A stretch of 64,000 nt of DNA from the NCBI RefSeq assembly GCF_002723975.1, contig NZ_BEWO01000003.1, positions 124,001 through 188,000 on the forward strand, in the 5' to 3' direction. Positions 26,585-36,017 of this stretch are shown here, piece by piece; within the stretch, counting starts at the first letter, position 1, and the number at the start of each line of letters is the position of its first letter. The stretch is from Gluconobacter japonicus. GTDB taxonomy: Bacteria; Pseudomonadota; Alphaproteobacteria; Acetobacterales; Acetobacteraceae. A model generated the notes under the pieces. The model was not told the origin of the DNA. It saw only the letters and a program-made list of their open reading frames with translations, and did not search any database. The translations under genes and the position numbers were made by a program.

Positions 26585-26926
26585 TCAGTTGGAGGCTGTA
26601 TCGTCTTCCGGCAGAGGCTGAACATGCGTGACCTTGCCGTAGCGATCATAATAGATCACCGCATTGCCACGACGTTCCGCATACCCATCCGGCTGACCAT
26701 CACGGGTACGGAAAAGCAGACGGAACGCATCCGGCTGCTCAATGACCTTGTCCCCCGGTGGCCGGTACGTGAAACGGCTGAAATCGGCGTGACTCCGGGG
26801 AAGAGAGGAGTTGCGATACAACTCGTGCATGTCCGGCTTCTTCGGGCCATCTCCATCCGCATCCTGCGCGACAGCGGTGCCCGTCAGGGCGAGAACTGCC
26901 AGTGTGGAAGTCAGGATCCTGCGCAT
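26585..26926 (-). CDS. Small exported protein, RND operon
   Basis: A 113-residue protein with a clear signal peptide (MRRILTSTLAVLALTGTAVA, cut before QDADG). The mature part of about 90 residues is hydrophilic and has no Cys and no membrane segment; a C-terminal piece VIYYDRYGKVTHVQPLP is the most structured-looking part. I do not recognise the family. GGAGAG sits about 6 bases before its start, and the gene begins 12 bases after the outer-membrane efflux gene, ahead of the shared terminator. It is therefore probably a periplasmic accessory of unknown role. Confidence 0.72.
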   Translation of the reverse strand: MRRILTSTLAVLALTGTAVAQDADGDGPKKPDMHELYRNSSLPRSHADFSRFTYRPPGDKVIEQPDAFRLLFRTRDGQPDGYAERRGNAVIYYDRYGKVTHVQPLPEDDTASN

Positions 26927-26938
26927 GATGCTCTCCGG

Positions 26939-28393
26939 TCAGTACGTTGCGGCGGGCACTGTAGGCGAAACCGTCTTCTGGCTCCACCCACCACCGAGCG
27001 CACGATACAATGTGACAAGATTCTGGAATCGTGCCCCCTGAACCAGAATAGCGTTCTGCTGGGCTTGATACAGGCTCCGCTGCTGTTCCAGCGTTGTCAG
27101 GTAACTATCAATGCCAGCATCGTACCGCATCTTCGCCAGGTCATAAGCTTTCTGGGACTGTTCCACGAGAGACTGCATGTGACGATCCTGCGTCGTATAA
27201 GTCTCGCGCGCCGTCAGCGCATCCGAAACTTCGCGGAACGCCGTCTGCATCGTCTTCTCATACTGGGCAATATACTGAAGCTTACGCGCCTTGGAGATAT
27301 GCAGATTTCCTTCATTCTGCCCCCAGGTGAAGATTGGCAGCGTGATGGACGGAGAAACCGTCCAGGTCTGCGCGCCCGGTGTAAACAGTTTGCGGAATTC
27401 CAGAGAACTGGTGCCCTCTGATGCTGTCAGAGTGACTTTCGGGAAGAACGCCGCTCTTGCCGCCCCAATATTCGCGTTTGCACCTTCAAGCGTATGCTCT
27501 GCCGCCAGAACATCCGGACGCTGCAACAAAAGATCAGACGGCAGACCCGCTGGCAGGTCGGCAATCATGGTCTGATGACCCAGCGGTGCAGGCTCGGGCA
27601 AAGTTGCGGGCAACGGTACACCGACCAGAAGCTGCAGCGCATGTTCATCATCTGCAACAGCCCGGGTATACTGCGCCTCGTTGGCGGAAGCCTGCTCAAC
27701 CTGCGTCTTGACCTGAGCCAGTGTCAGCGCGTCCGTTTCGCCATTGTCATAGGAAAGCTGTGTAAGACGCAACGTATTGCTCTGGGATTTCAGCGTATCC
27801 CGCGTCACACGCAGTTGCTCACGATCGGCCAACCACTGGATGTAGGTTTCCGCAAGCTGCGAAACAGTCGTGATCAGGACGTTTCGTGAATTTTCCATGC
27901 TATTCAGCACGGTTTCAGACTGCTGCCGCGACAGGTTGCGGATACGGCCCCAGAGATCAATCTCGTAGGATGAAAACCCGATGGAGGTCTGATACAGCCG
28001 AAGTGTTGACACGTTCGTTCCAAGGCCTGGAGCAAACGAGAAACCCGCCGTGTCGGATGGAGCCAGGAACATACCCTGCCCTGTCACCCCAATCGGCGGG
28101 AACAGGGAAGCATGCTGAACTTCATACTGTCCGCGGGCTTCAGCAATCGTGGCCGCCTGTACGGCCAGATCACGATTGTTCTTCAAAGCCAGCTGGATCA
28201 GCGCCTTCAGGCGCGGGTCCGTGAAGAAATCCTCCCAGCCCAGATTTCCGGCCTTCTGCAAGGCCGGGACGTTCTGCGCCCCGGTATCAGCAGGAAAGCT
28301 GTTCTGCACAGGCTGAGCCGGCCGATGATAAGTCGGAGCAAGATTACAGGCTGACAGCATCAGCAGCGCGGCAAATCCAAGACGGGCCTTCAT
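26939..28393 (-). CDS. OprM/NodT-family outer-membrane efflux lipoprotein
   Basis: A 484-residue TolC-fold channel protein, the outer-membrane part of a tripartite efflux pump. The signal ends in a lipobox (LMLSAC), followed by NLAPTYHRPAQP, the usual start of NodT-family proteins. Two TolC repeats are visible, with LGWEDFFTDPRLKALIQLAL early and LLLQRPDVLAAEHTLEGANANIGAARAAFFP in the middle. Its start overlaps the stop of the inner-membrane pump gene by 4 bases. Confidence 0.95.
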   Translation of the reverse strand: MKARLGFAALLMLSACNLAPTYHRPAQPVQNSFPADTGAQNVPALQKAGNLGWEDFFTDPRLKALIQLALKNNRDLAVQAATIAEARGQYEVQHASLFPPIGVTGQGMFLAPSDTAGFSFAPGLGTNVSTLRLYQTSIGFSSYEIDLWGRIRNLSRQQSETVLNSMENSRNVLITTVSQLAETYIQWLADREQLRVTRDTLKSQSNTLRLTQLSYDNGETDALTLAQVKTQVEQASANEAQYTRAVADDEHALQLLVGVPLPATLPEPAPLGHQTMIADLPAGLPSDLLLQRPDVLAAEHTLEGANANIGAARAAFFPKVTLTASEGTSSLEFRKLFTPGAQTWTVSPSITLPIFTWGQNEGNLHISKARKLQYIAQYEKTMQTAFREVSDALTARETYTTQDRHMQSLVEQSQKAYDLAKMRYDAGIDSYLTTLEQQRSLYQAQQNAILVQGARFQNLVTLYRALGGGWSQKTVSPTVPAATY

Positions 28394-31300
28394 GCGCCGT
28401 GCTCCCCTTCAACAGCCGGTTGGGACTGTTCATTCAGATGATCATACGGGTCCTTCCGGTCCTTGATGCGGGTCACCCGGAAGAGACGCAGAACAACGAC
28501 GAAGAACACAGGCACAAAATAGATCGCCAGCAACGTCGCAGACAGCATACCGCCCACCACGCAGGTTCCGATCGCCACACGGGCAGCAGAGCCGGCACCC
28601 GTCGCAATTGCCAGCGGGAACACACCACATACGAAGGCAATGGAGGTCATCAGGATCGGACGCAGACGTTCCTTGCCCGCTTCCAGAACGGACTCTTCAA
28701 GGGATTGTCCCTGCTCAAAGAAGGCTTTGGCGAACTCCACGATCAGGATCGCATTCTTCACCGAAAGACCAACCGTCGTGAGCAGGCCCACCTGGAAGTA
28801 AACGTCGTTGGAGAGACCACGCCCCAGCGTTGCAGCAATTGCCCCCAACACACCGAGTGGCAGCACAAGCAGCACCGCAAACGGAATGGCCCAGCTTTCA
28901 TAGAGCGCTGCAAGACAGAACAGAATGACGATCGCAGCCAATGCATAGAGAGGCCCGGTCGCACCACTGGAAGCAAGCTGCTCGTAGGATAGACCCGTCC
29001 ACTCATACCCAATGCCACGTGGCAGCTTGGCAAGGATCTTTTCCATTTCCGCCATGGCCTGCCCGGAACTGGACCCCACAGCCGGCTGCCCCTGGATTTC
29101 GTAGGAGTTCATGCCGTTATAGTCTTCGACCTTCTGCGGCCCACTCTCCCACGTTCCGGATGCAAACGCATTGAACGGAACCATCGTGCCTGTCGCATTG
29201 CGGACATACCAGCGGTTCAGATCTTCAGGCGTCATACGGGCCCAGGGTTCACCCTGAATGTAAACCTGCTTCACACGATCATCCCGCATGAACTGGTTGA
29301 CGTAAATTGACCCCAGAGCGCCTTCCAGCGTCGTGTTGATGTCCGCATTGGTCAGACCAAGGGCATTCGCACGCTCACGGTTGATGTCCAGCTTGAACTG
29401 CGGGGCATCTTCCATACCCAGCGGACGCACAGCCTGAAGAAGCGGATTCTTGGCCGCTGCCATCAGAACCTGATTACGCGCCGCCAGCAGCGCCGCATGA
29501 CCCAGATGTCCCGTGTCTTCCAGTTCCAGATCAAAACCCGTCGCGTTACCCAGTTCCATCACGGCAGGCGGGTTCACAGCAAAGATCTGTGCATCCGGAT
29601 CCATCCAGAAATGCATCATGATCTCACGGGACACCGTCATCGTCGTATGGGCAGAACCCGGACGCTGATCCCATGGCTTCATACGAATGAAGAACGCACC
29701 CGCAGACTGTCCCTGCCCGGCAAAACTGAAGCCGTTCATGGCAAAGACGGACTGCACGTAGTCGCCATAATGCTTGAGAACGTAGTCTGTGATCTTCTGG
29801 TTGACAGCAGCGGTCTGGGCCTGTGTGGCGTTGTTCCGCATGGTCACCTGGCCGAAGATGATGCCCTGATCCTCATCTGGGAGGAACCCACCCGGAACGC
29901 GCAGGAACAGGAACACCACACCCGCCGTCAGCAGCACAAAAATGAGCATGCTGACCACCGGAACCCGGATCAGCCATTTTACGCCGCCCAGATATCCATT
30001 GGTCAAACGATCAAACGTGCGGTTGAACCAGGCAATGGGGCCCTTCTCATGGCCCGTATGCGTCGGCTTGAGCATGGAACCGCACAGGGCAGGCGTCATG
30101 ACCATGGCCACGAGAACGGACAGCCACATGGCGGCAACAATGGTGATGGAGAACTGGCGGTAAATTACGCCCGTCGATCCGCCAAAAGCAGCCATCGGGA
30201 GGAACACCGCGGTCAGAACCAGCACGATACCGATCAGCGCGCCAGAAATTTCGTCCATGGATTGACGGGCGGCTTCCTTGGGAGAAAGCCCCTGATCCGT
30301 CATCACACGTTCGACGTTTTCAACCACGACAATGGCATCGTCCACCAGCAGACCAACAGCCAGAACCATGGCCAGCATGGTCAGAGTGTTGATGCTGTAT
30401 CCCAGCACAGACAGCAGCCCGAACGTCCCAAGAAGAACAACCGGAACGGCAATCGTTGGGATCAGCGTTGCACGGAAGTTCTGTAGGAAGATCAGCATCA
30501 CGAAGAACACGAGCACAATGGCTTCCACCAACGTCTCGATTACTTCCTTGATGGACAACGTAATGAACGGCTCGGTATCCAGCGGATAAACCAGCTTCAG
30601 CCCACCCGGGAAGTACCGCTGCAAATCGGCCATTTTGGCGCGCACTGCGGCTTCCGTGTTAAGCTGGTTGGCACCCGGAGCAAGCTTCAGAGCCATGGCG
30701 GCAGCCGGATGTCCGTTATAAACAGACCCCAGCGCATAACTCTGTGCCCCCAGTTCAACACGCGCCACATCTTTCAGGCGGACCTGGCTGCCATCCTGCT
30801 GAACCTTGAGCAGGATCTTTTCGAACTCTTCCGGAGAACTCAGGCGCGTCGGCCCGATCACCGTCGCATCAAATCCAATTCCCTTCTTGGCGGGCAAACC
30901 ACCAAGTTCACCAGACGAAACCTGAATGTTCTGTGCCTGAATGGCAGACTGAACGTCTCCCACCGTCAGGCCGTAATTATAAAGCTTGGACGGGTCGAGC
31001 CAGATACGCATGGCATATTCGGAACCGAACAGCGTGTGATCACCCACACCCGAAACGCGCGACAGCGGATCAGAAATATTGGAGGCCACGTAGTCCGAAA
31101 TATCCTGCCCGGACATGCTGCCGTCTTCGGAAATAAAGGCCAGAACCATCATGAAGTTCTTGGTGGCCTTCGTGACACTCAGCCCCTGAGCAGTCACTTC
31201 CGACGGCAGACGCGGCTGTGCCAACTGTAGCTTGTTCTGAACCTGGACCTGAGCAATGTCCGGATTGGTTCCCTGTTCAAAGGTCAGGTCGATTTCCATC

Positions 31301-31566
31301 TGCCCACTCGCATAAGACGAGGCGGACAGATATTCGAGATGATCCAAACCATACATCTGCTGCAAAATCGGGCGCACAACCGTGTTGTTCACCGTCTCGG
31401 CAGATGCGCCGGGATACATGACGGAAATAGCGATCTGTGGCGGCGCGATGCTCGGATACTGAGCAATCGGCATACGGGTGATGGCAACGCCACCCACCAG
31501 CATGATGATCAGCCCGATGACCCAGGCAAAGATCGGCCGATCAATGAAAAAGCGTGAAAGCGTCAT
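28390..31566 (-). CDS. RND multidrug efflux pump, HAE1 (AcrB-type)
   Basis: A 1058-residue proton-driven transporter of the hydrophobe/amphiphile efflux family, normal in length. It opens with MTLSRFFIDRPIFAWVIGL. The proton relay lies in TM4 (AVGLLVDDAIVVVENVER with the paired Asp), and the repeated second half has VGLLTTVGLSVKNAILIVEFAK. Porter-domain motifs such as PSEVTAQGLSVTKA are present. It pumps toxic organic compounds from the inner membrane and periplasm to the channel. It is encoded between the adaptor (6 bases upstream) and the channel protein. Natural substrates are unknown. Confidence 0.96.
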   Translation of the reverse strand: MTLSRFFIDRPIFAWVIGLIIMLVGGVAITRMPIAQYPSIAPPQIAISVMYPGASAETVNNTVVRPILQQMYGLDHLEYLSASSYASGQMEIDLTFEQGTNPDIAQVQVQNKLQLAQPRLPSEVTAQGLSVTKATKNFMMVLAFISEDGSMSGQDISDYVASNISDPLSRVSGVGDHTLFGSEYAMRIWLDPSKLYNYGLTVGDVQSAIQAQNIQVSSGELGGLPAKKGIGFDATVIGPTRLSSPEEFEKILLKVQQDGSQVRLKDVARVELGAQSYALGSVYNGHPAAAMALKLAPGANQLNTEAAVRAKMADLQRYFPGGLKLVYPLDTEPFITLSIKEVIETLVEAIVLVFFVMLIFLQNFRATLIPTIAVPVVLLGTFGLLSVLGYSINTLTMLAMVLAVGLLVDDAIVVVENVERVMTDQGLSPKEAARQSMDEISGALIGIVLVLTAVFLPMAAFGGSTGVIYRQFSITIVAAMWLSVLVAMVMTPALCGSMLKPTHTGHEKGPIAWFNRTFDRLTNGYLGGVKWLIRVPVVSMLIFVLLTAGVVFLFLRVPGGFLPDEDQGIIFGQVTMRNNATQAQTAAVNQKITDYVLKHYGDYVQSVFAMNGFSFAGQGQSAGAFFIRMKPWDQRPGSAHTTMTVSREIMMHFWMDPDAQIFAVNPPAVMELGNATGFDLELEDTGHLGHAALLAARNQVLMAAAKNPLLQAVRPLGMEDAPQFKLDINRERANALGLTNADINTTLEGALGSIYVNQFMRDDRVKQVYIQGEPWARMTPEDLNRWYVRNATGTMVPFNAFASGTWESGPQKVEDYNGMNSYEIQGQPAVGSSSGQAMAEMEKILAKLPRGIGYEWTGLSYEQLASSGATGPLYALAAIVILFCLAALYESWAIPFAVLLVLPLGVLGAIAATLGRGLSNDVYFQVGLLTTVGLSVKNAILIVEFAKAFFEQGQSLEESVLEAGKERLRPILMTSIAFVCGVFPLAIATGAGSAARVAIGTCVVGGMLSATLLAIYFVPVFFVVVLRLFRVTRIKDRKDPYDHLNEQSQPAVEGEHGA

Positions 31567-31572
31567 GGGAGA

Positions 31573-32787
31573 TTACCCGGCCTTTCCAGCAGGAGCAGGC
31601 GCTTCCTGAGGTGCCACCTTGGCACCCGGCTGAACCTTCTGAAGACCATTCACGATCACCCGGTCTCCTGCCTTGACGCCATCCGTCACAAGCCAGTCTG
31701 TCCCGATCGTACGGCTCGTCTGAATCGCGCGCTGCTGCACCTTGTTGTCAGCATCGACAAGCATGACATACGGCTCACCCTTGGAGTTCCGCTGGACGGC
31801 CACCTGCGGAACAAGCAGACCGTTCGGATCAATACCTTCCCGAACATGGGCATGGACGAACATACCCGGCAGGAGCAGATGGTCCGGATTGGGAAATACA
31901 GCTCGCATGACGAGAGTTCCTGTTGCCGGATCAACCGTAACTTCCGACAACTGCAGCTTGCCGCGCTGCGGATATTCGGAGTTGTCCTCAAGCTTCAGTC
32001 CAACAGCCGCTGCATCATCCCCCTTACGCTCAACCTGACCCGTCGCCAGTTCATGCTTCAGGCGCAGCATATCCGCCGCCGCAAGATTGACGTCCACGTA
32101 AATCGGATCAAGCCGCGTTACGACAGCAATCGGTTGTGTCTGACCCGCTGTCAGCAGAGCGCCCGGCGTGTAAAGCGTACGGCCAATACGTCCATCAATC
32201 GGCGCACGAACATGGGTGTAGTTCAGATTGACGGCAGCCGCTTCAACATTGGCTTTTGCCTGTGCAACCTGTGCTTCGGCTTCACGGGCCGTAGCCAGCG
32301 TATTGTCATAGTCCTGCGAACTGACAGCATGCGCTTTGACCAGCGGCCCATAACGACGCAACTGACCTGCCGCACGGCTTGCAGCAGCCTGTGCATTCAG
32401 AAGCTGTGCTTTGGCCTGATCGTAAGCTGCCTGATAGGGCGCGATATAGACCTGAAAGAGCTGCTGCCCTGCCTTGACGTCTGCACCCTGCTCAAAGTCA
32501 CGCGAAACGATCACACCATTAACCTGTGGTCGGATCTGAGCCTGCTCATAGGCTTCCGTACGACCCGGCAGGGATGTTTCCAGCGTGACAGGCTGAGCCT
32601 GTAGCGTAAGAATGCCGACAGATTGCGGTGGCATCTGGGGCGGAGCCTGCTTCTTGTGACAGCCCGCCAGCACGAGCGGTGCAACGAACAAAGGCAACAG
32701 CAAGCCAGATTTCAGCCGCCGGTGCTGGTCTTTCTCCGAGACGGCTGCTGCTGAGGACATCAAAAATGTTTTCTGAAAAGAAGGCAT
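31573..32787 (-). CDS. RND efflux periplasmic adaptor (AcrA-type) lipoprotein
   Basis: About 404 residues. The signal carries a lipobox (PLVLAGC) at roughly residue 40. The lipoyl halves, alpha hairpin (QAKAQLLNAQAAASRAAGQL), beta-barrel and membrane-proximal domains follow in the usual AcrA order, with LNYTHVRAPIDGRIGRT closing the lipoyl domain. It bridges pump and channel in the periplasm. The ATG at 32787 is used; another ATG at 32760 is possible. The much longer in-frame extension upstream would run through the promoter palindromes and into the TetR gene and is rejected. Confidence 0.93.
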   Translation of the reverse strand: MPSFQKTFLMSSAAAVSEKDQHRRLKSGLLLPLFVAPLVLAGCHKKQAPPQMPPQSVGILTLQAQPVTLETSLPGRTEAYEQAQIRPQVNGVIVSRDFEQGADVKAGQQLFQVYIAPYQAAYDQAKAQLLNAQAAASRAAGQLRRYGPLVKAHAVSSQDYDNTLATAREAEAQVAQAKANVEAAAVNLNYTHVRAPIDGRIGRTLYTPGALLTAGQTQPIAVVTRLDPIYVDVNLAAADMLRLKHELATGQVERKGDDAAAVGLKLEDNSEYPQRGKLQLSEVTVDPATGTLVMRAVFPNPDHLLLPGMFVHAHVREGIDPNGLLVPQVAVQRNSKGEPYVMLVDADNKVQQRAIQTSRTIGTDWLVTDGVKAGDRVIVNGLQKVQPGAKVAPQEAPAPAGKAG

Positions 32788-32822
32788 GATACAGCCGCTA
32801 TCCTGTGATACAGAAACCACGC

Positions 32823-32845
32823 AGTTTCCAGTTGAGCTGGAAACT
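32823..32845. promoter_or_regulatory. Operator-like palindrome between adaptor gene and tetR
   Basis: AGTTTCCAG and CTGGAAACT form a perfect 9-base inverted repeat around TTGAG, about 35 bases upstream of the efflux operon. This is the classic place and size for a TetR-family operator that would control both divergent units. Confidence 0.6.
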
Positions 32846-32869
32846 AGCCGGTTTCTTTGATGAACGTCA

Positions 32870-32886
32870 ATTCGGTTTGGCCGAAT
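32870..32886. promoter_or_regulatory. Second palindrome just upstream of tetR
   Basis: ATTCGG and CCGAAT flank a 5-base spacer, about 17 bases before the TetR start codon and beside a -10-like AATAAT. It differs in sequence from the first palindrome, so it may bind a different protein. Confidence 0.4.
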
Positions 32887-32903
32887 AATACCCGGAGTTG
32901 ACC

Positions 32904-33560
32904 TTGAGCAGTTCTGACGCCCTGTCCGATGCCCGCAAGCTACGCTGCTGCGACCACACCGGTACGCTGGACGACGTGGAGCGCAGAACACGAATCCTGA
33001 ATGCTGCCAGTTCGATGCTGACAACATATGGATATCATGCGGCTTCAATGGACAGCATTGCAGCCTGCTCCGGCATGTCCAAAAAGACGCTCTATCAGTT
33101 TTTCGAGTCGAAAAAATCTCTGTTTGAAACGCTGATCATTGAACGGCTTTTCGCCCCTATTCCTTATGCACCCGTCGAAACAGATCCACTCTCCACCCAG
33201 CTTCAAGGCATGATGCTGCTCATTGCAGAACAGCTTCTGGATGAAGAACGTCTCAGTCTGCTCAAGTCCCTCGTCACGGAGACCACACGCAACCCTGCCA
33301 TCCGTCAGATCGTAGCAGACTTGTTCCACCTGTCAGGCCGCGCCCTCCCCGTCCAGGACTGGCTGACCAAACAGGTGACTACGGGCACTCTCGACATTGA
33401 CGACGTCGAAGAAGCCGCGGACCTGCTGTTCAGCATGACACTCGGTGGCCCCCTTCTTGCTCATCTGACGCATTGCAAACCCCCAAAAGAGGGTGAAAAT
33501 CTCACTCACTTCATCGAATATGGCGTTCAGACGTTCCTAAAAGCTCATACTGTCAAATAG
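32904..33560 (+). CDS. TetR/AcrR-family transcriptional regulator
   Basis: A 218-residue TetR-family protein, divergent from the RND operon and its likely local repressor. The N-terminal helix-turn-helix is ILNAASSMLTTYGYHAASMDSIAACSGMSKKTLYQFFESK (residues about 32-71), the usual TetR DNA-binding block. The C-terminal ligand-binding domain is variable, as expected. A TTG at 32904 is chosen because GGAG lies 7 bases before it; a TTG at 32898 is too close to that site. It ends 9 bases before the convergent 815-residue gene. Confidence 0.9.
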   Translation: MSSSDALSDARKLRCCDHTGTLDDVERRTRILNAASSMLTTYGYHAASMDSIAACSGMSKKTLYQFFESKKSLFETLIIERLFAPIPYAPVETDPLSTQLQGMMLLIAEQLLDEERLSLLKSLVTETTRNPAIRQIVADLFHLSGRALPVQDWLTKQVTTGTLDIDDVEEAADLLFSMTLGGPLLAHLTHCKPPKEGENLTHFIEYGVQTFLKAHTVK

Positions 33561-33569
33561 GCGAAATCT

Positions 33570-36017
33570 TTAGCCACCTGCTGGCACAGACGAATCCTTG
33601 CCTTCTGTTAACAACTGGAACATAGCCGCCGACGGCTGGCCGCTCATTCTGGCGGAAAACTGCTTTGCCAGACTGGAAAGCATTGCGCTGTCATGGGCCC
33701 GGGACGCATCCGCCCCAATTCTCAACACAAGCTGGCTCTGCTCCGATGTCAAAGGATTTGCCGTCTCGTTTTGACCTGACAACAAGGGCTGAAGCAGGTT
33801 TTTCAGCACCTTAACTGCTCCATTCCAATCTTTTTGCTGTTCCAGAACACTCGCCTGCATTTCAAGAGCCTCCGGTTCCGAACGGTTTTTCAAATATCCC
33901 AAAGCCTTTTGCGGATCATGCTGCGCCAAGGCAATTTTTGCCCGAAGAAGCACGACCTCCGACGACTCAACATGTCCACCAGGCAAGACGTTAATACTTG
34001 CAGGCTCTTCAGGGGGAAGAGCCTGCAGAGCAGCATCCAGAGCGCCCGTTTCAAGGTTTAGACGCGCAATCTGAAGCTTCGTCTTTTGCGCGTCATCCCC
34101 TTCTTGAAGCTGCGCTAGCGCCTGAAGCGTATCCCGCTGCACCAAAGGCAAACCCAGAACAGCATAACGGTCAGAAAGCGCTTTCAGAAAATTGAGCTGG
34201 ATTCTGCTCTGTCCTGTCGCTGCAAGCACTGCTTTCTTCAGGAGGTCGGCTTCTGCCAATGCGGTGTCTGGCTTGTCAGGAGCATGAGAAGCCATTCCCA
34301 TAGCCACCCAAGAAAGCCGCTCCGCTCCAGGAAACTGCTCTGTTCCATAGAGTTGCTGACCATCCTGAATGGCTTGCAACGCTTTCGGCCACTCTCCCGC
34401 TTTTGCAAACGCATCTACGGTTAACAACCTCGCTTCCGGCTCTCGTCCCGCCATTCGGAAGGCGGGCATCAGTGCATCAAGACGCGCACCGACAACTCCG
34501 GGCGGTATCTGACCCGTCTCTAGCCCAAGCCTTAACGCAGCTTCCCGTGCGACCGGCCAGATCATGGGCGACGATGAACCCGCCAGCATTTCCAGTTTTT
34601 TCGAGGCACCCGGATCATGGTCCTGCGCAGCCAACAGCGCATGAGCCAGAGCCGTGTCCGAATTTTCTGGCATTTTTCGAACAACCGCACGATCTGTCTC
34701 ATCGCCGTACCGCACGACCCACTCGGCAGCAGATGGCACCAGACGATGCCGCAAGGGTTGCGCATAGGACGTGATGGAAGGCAGCCCTGACGCGATCAGT
34801 TTTGCCGCCTGTCCCCGCTCAGAACCCGAAACAGAGTTTTCTTTTTCCGAAGACAATGTTTGAACCATCCCACGCCAGAACTGGTCTTCCGGCGTGGAGC
34901 CTTCTTCCTCATCTCGCAAATCTGACGAAGGGCGGTGATTCAAAACTGCCGCAATCTGCTGCAACCGTTTTACATCAGAGCGGGCAACACCTTCAGGCTG
35001 ATCTTCCAGAGCCGTTTGAAGAACCTGAGCAAGTTCAGGCCCATTTCCCAGACGTGCCAGTTCCTGAGCCAGGCGAATCCTCGCGTCGAACCTCTGCCCG
35101 GCAATCGCCATCGCCGCTGATATCCATGCATGATACGCTGCAGAGTGAAGCGCTTCCGGAGAGGTCTCCCCCAGCCGAACGCCCGCCATTGAGGCACCAT
35201 AGGTGGCCATCTTCCCCTGAGACAAAAGGGGCAGACTGCCCGGCCCTATCCGATCCAGAAAGAATTTTCCTGATGATTGCCGCAATTCCAACACGTCAGA
35301 ATCGGCCGCAATGACAACACCCATCAGGCTTGGGCGCACTTCAAATCCGTCCCCTCTCCTGGCCATCGTCTCAGAAACCACACCTGACTGAGCCAGACCA
35401 AGCAAAAGACGACGTCCTGAATCAGGGTCCTGGACCGTAAGCACCTGCATGGCATCACTTGCCTGCGGAGGCGTAAAGGTCAGCGCCTGACCTTCCTGCC
35501 CAAGCTTCATTGCGCTGTTGGCCCGGGAAGGCACGAGGGACACTGTCCACCCTCCCGCAACTGGCTTGAGGTCCAGTGCAGCATCTACAGGGCAACTGAT
35601 ACGCACCACTGTGCTGTTGCCCAAAATCTGGCTCTGTACGGTTCCAAAGGGAGCAATTCCACCTAGGGCGGCTGTATCGAGAGGGTGCCGCCCTGCCGCC
35701 ACAAGAACAAAACTCCCCCCTCTCCGAAACGCTGCAATCGGCGTCCGCTCGCCCAGAGGCAACCATAGTCCTGTTGCGTCCGAGACGGACGACACAGAGA
35801 AGGCAGGCCCAACGCCTACGCCCTTCATGCCTTCCTCTTTCAAGGCGGCGTTTTTTTGCTTCATCGTCTTGGGGAAAAGAGGGGACGGATCATTCAGAAA
35901 CGACCATCCCTGCGGAAGAGCAGGCCCCTTGGCGGACGATACCGACGGCCCTGCAAACGCTGTTGCAGCGAAAACCATCAGCATCATTGCCGAAGCAGAA
36001 ATCCGCCATCCGGTCAT
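33570..36017 (-). CDS. Large exported protein of the flagellar operon, function unknown
   Basis: An 815-residue protein with a signal peptide (MMLMVFAATAFAGPS). Residues about 80-270 look beta-rich (TPIAAFRRGGSFVLVAAG, GTVQSQILGNSTVVRISCP). The remaining two thirds are helical with a TPR-like look (for example QDHDPGASKKLEMLAG, AGEWPKALQAIQDGQQLYG, KNWNG-like spacing in VLEQQKDWNGAVKVLKNLL). I recognise no named family. It overlaps the MotE-like gene by 4 bases and ends the fliL-fliM-DUF6468-motE run, so it is probably made with the motor parts. A periplasmic scaffold around the motor is a guess. Length and composition are even, with no sign of frameshift. Confidence 0.8.
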   Translation of the reverse strand: MTGWRISASAMMLMVFAATAFAGPSVSSAKGPALPQGWSFLNDPSPLFPKTMKQKNAALKEEGMKGVGVGPAFSVSSVSDATGLWLPLGERTPIAAFRRGGSFVLVAAGRHPLDTAALGGIAPFGTVQSQILGNSTVVRISCPVDAALDLKPVAGGWTVSLVPSRANSAMKLGQEGQALTFTPPQASDAMQVLTVQDPDSGRRLLLGLAQSGVVSETMARRGDGFEVRPSLMGVVIAADSDVLELRQSSGKFFLDRIGPGSLPLLSQGKMATYGASMAGVRLGETSPEALHSAAYHAWISAAMAIAGQRFDARIRLAQELARLGNGPELAQVLQTALEDQPEGVARSDVKRLQQIAAVLNHRPSSDLRDEEEGSTPEDQFWRGMVQTLSSEKENSVSGSERGQAAKLIASGLPSITSYAQPLRHRLVPSAAEWVVRYGDETDRAVVRKMPENSDTALAHALLAAQDHDPGASKKLEMLAGSSSPMIWPVAREAALRLGLETGQIPPGVVGARLDALMPAFRMAGREPEARLLTVDAFAKAGEWPKALQAIQDGQQLYGTEQFPGAERLSWVAMGMASHAPDKPDTALAEADLLKKAVLAATGQSRIQLNFLKALSDRYAVLGLPLVQRDTLQALAQLQEGDDAQKTKLQIARLNLETGALDAALQALPPEEPASINVLPGGHVESSEVVLLRAKIALAQHDPQKALGYLKNRSEPEALEMQASVLEQQKDWNGAVKVLKNLLQPLLSGQNETANPLTSEQSQLVLRIGADASRAHDSAMLSSLAKQFSARMSGQPSAAMFQLLTEGKDSSVPAGG

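Noticed and set aside
26419-26649. A 77-residue upstream extension of the aminotransferase.
   Set aside because: Cys-rich and unlike the family; it overlaps the terminator and the end of the neighbouring gene.
29497-30486. A 329-codon plus-strand frame within the RND pump gene.
   Set aside because: His/Arg/Gln-rich composition with no domain; antisense shadow of the AcrB-type pump.
32788-33048. An 87-residue upstream extension of the efflux adaptor.
   Set aside because: It would cross the promoter palindromes and run antisense into tetR; the lipoprotein signal starts at the inner ATG.
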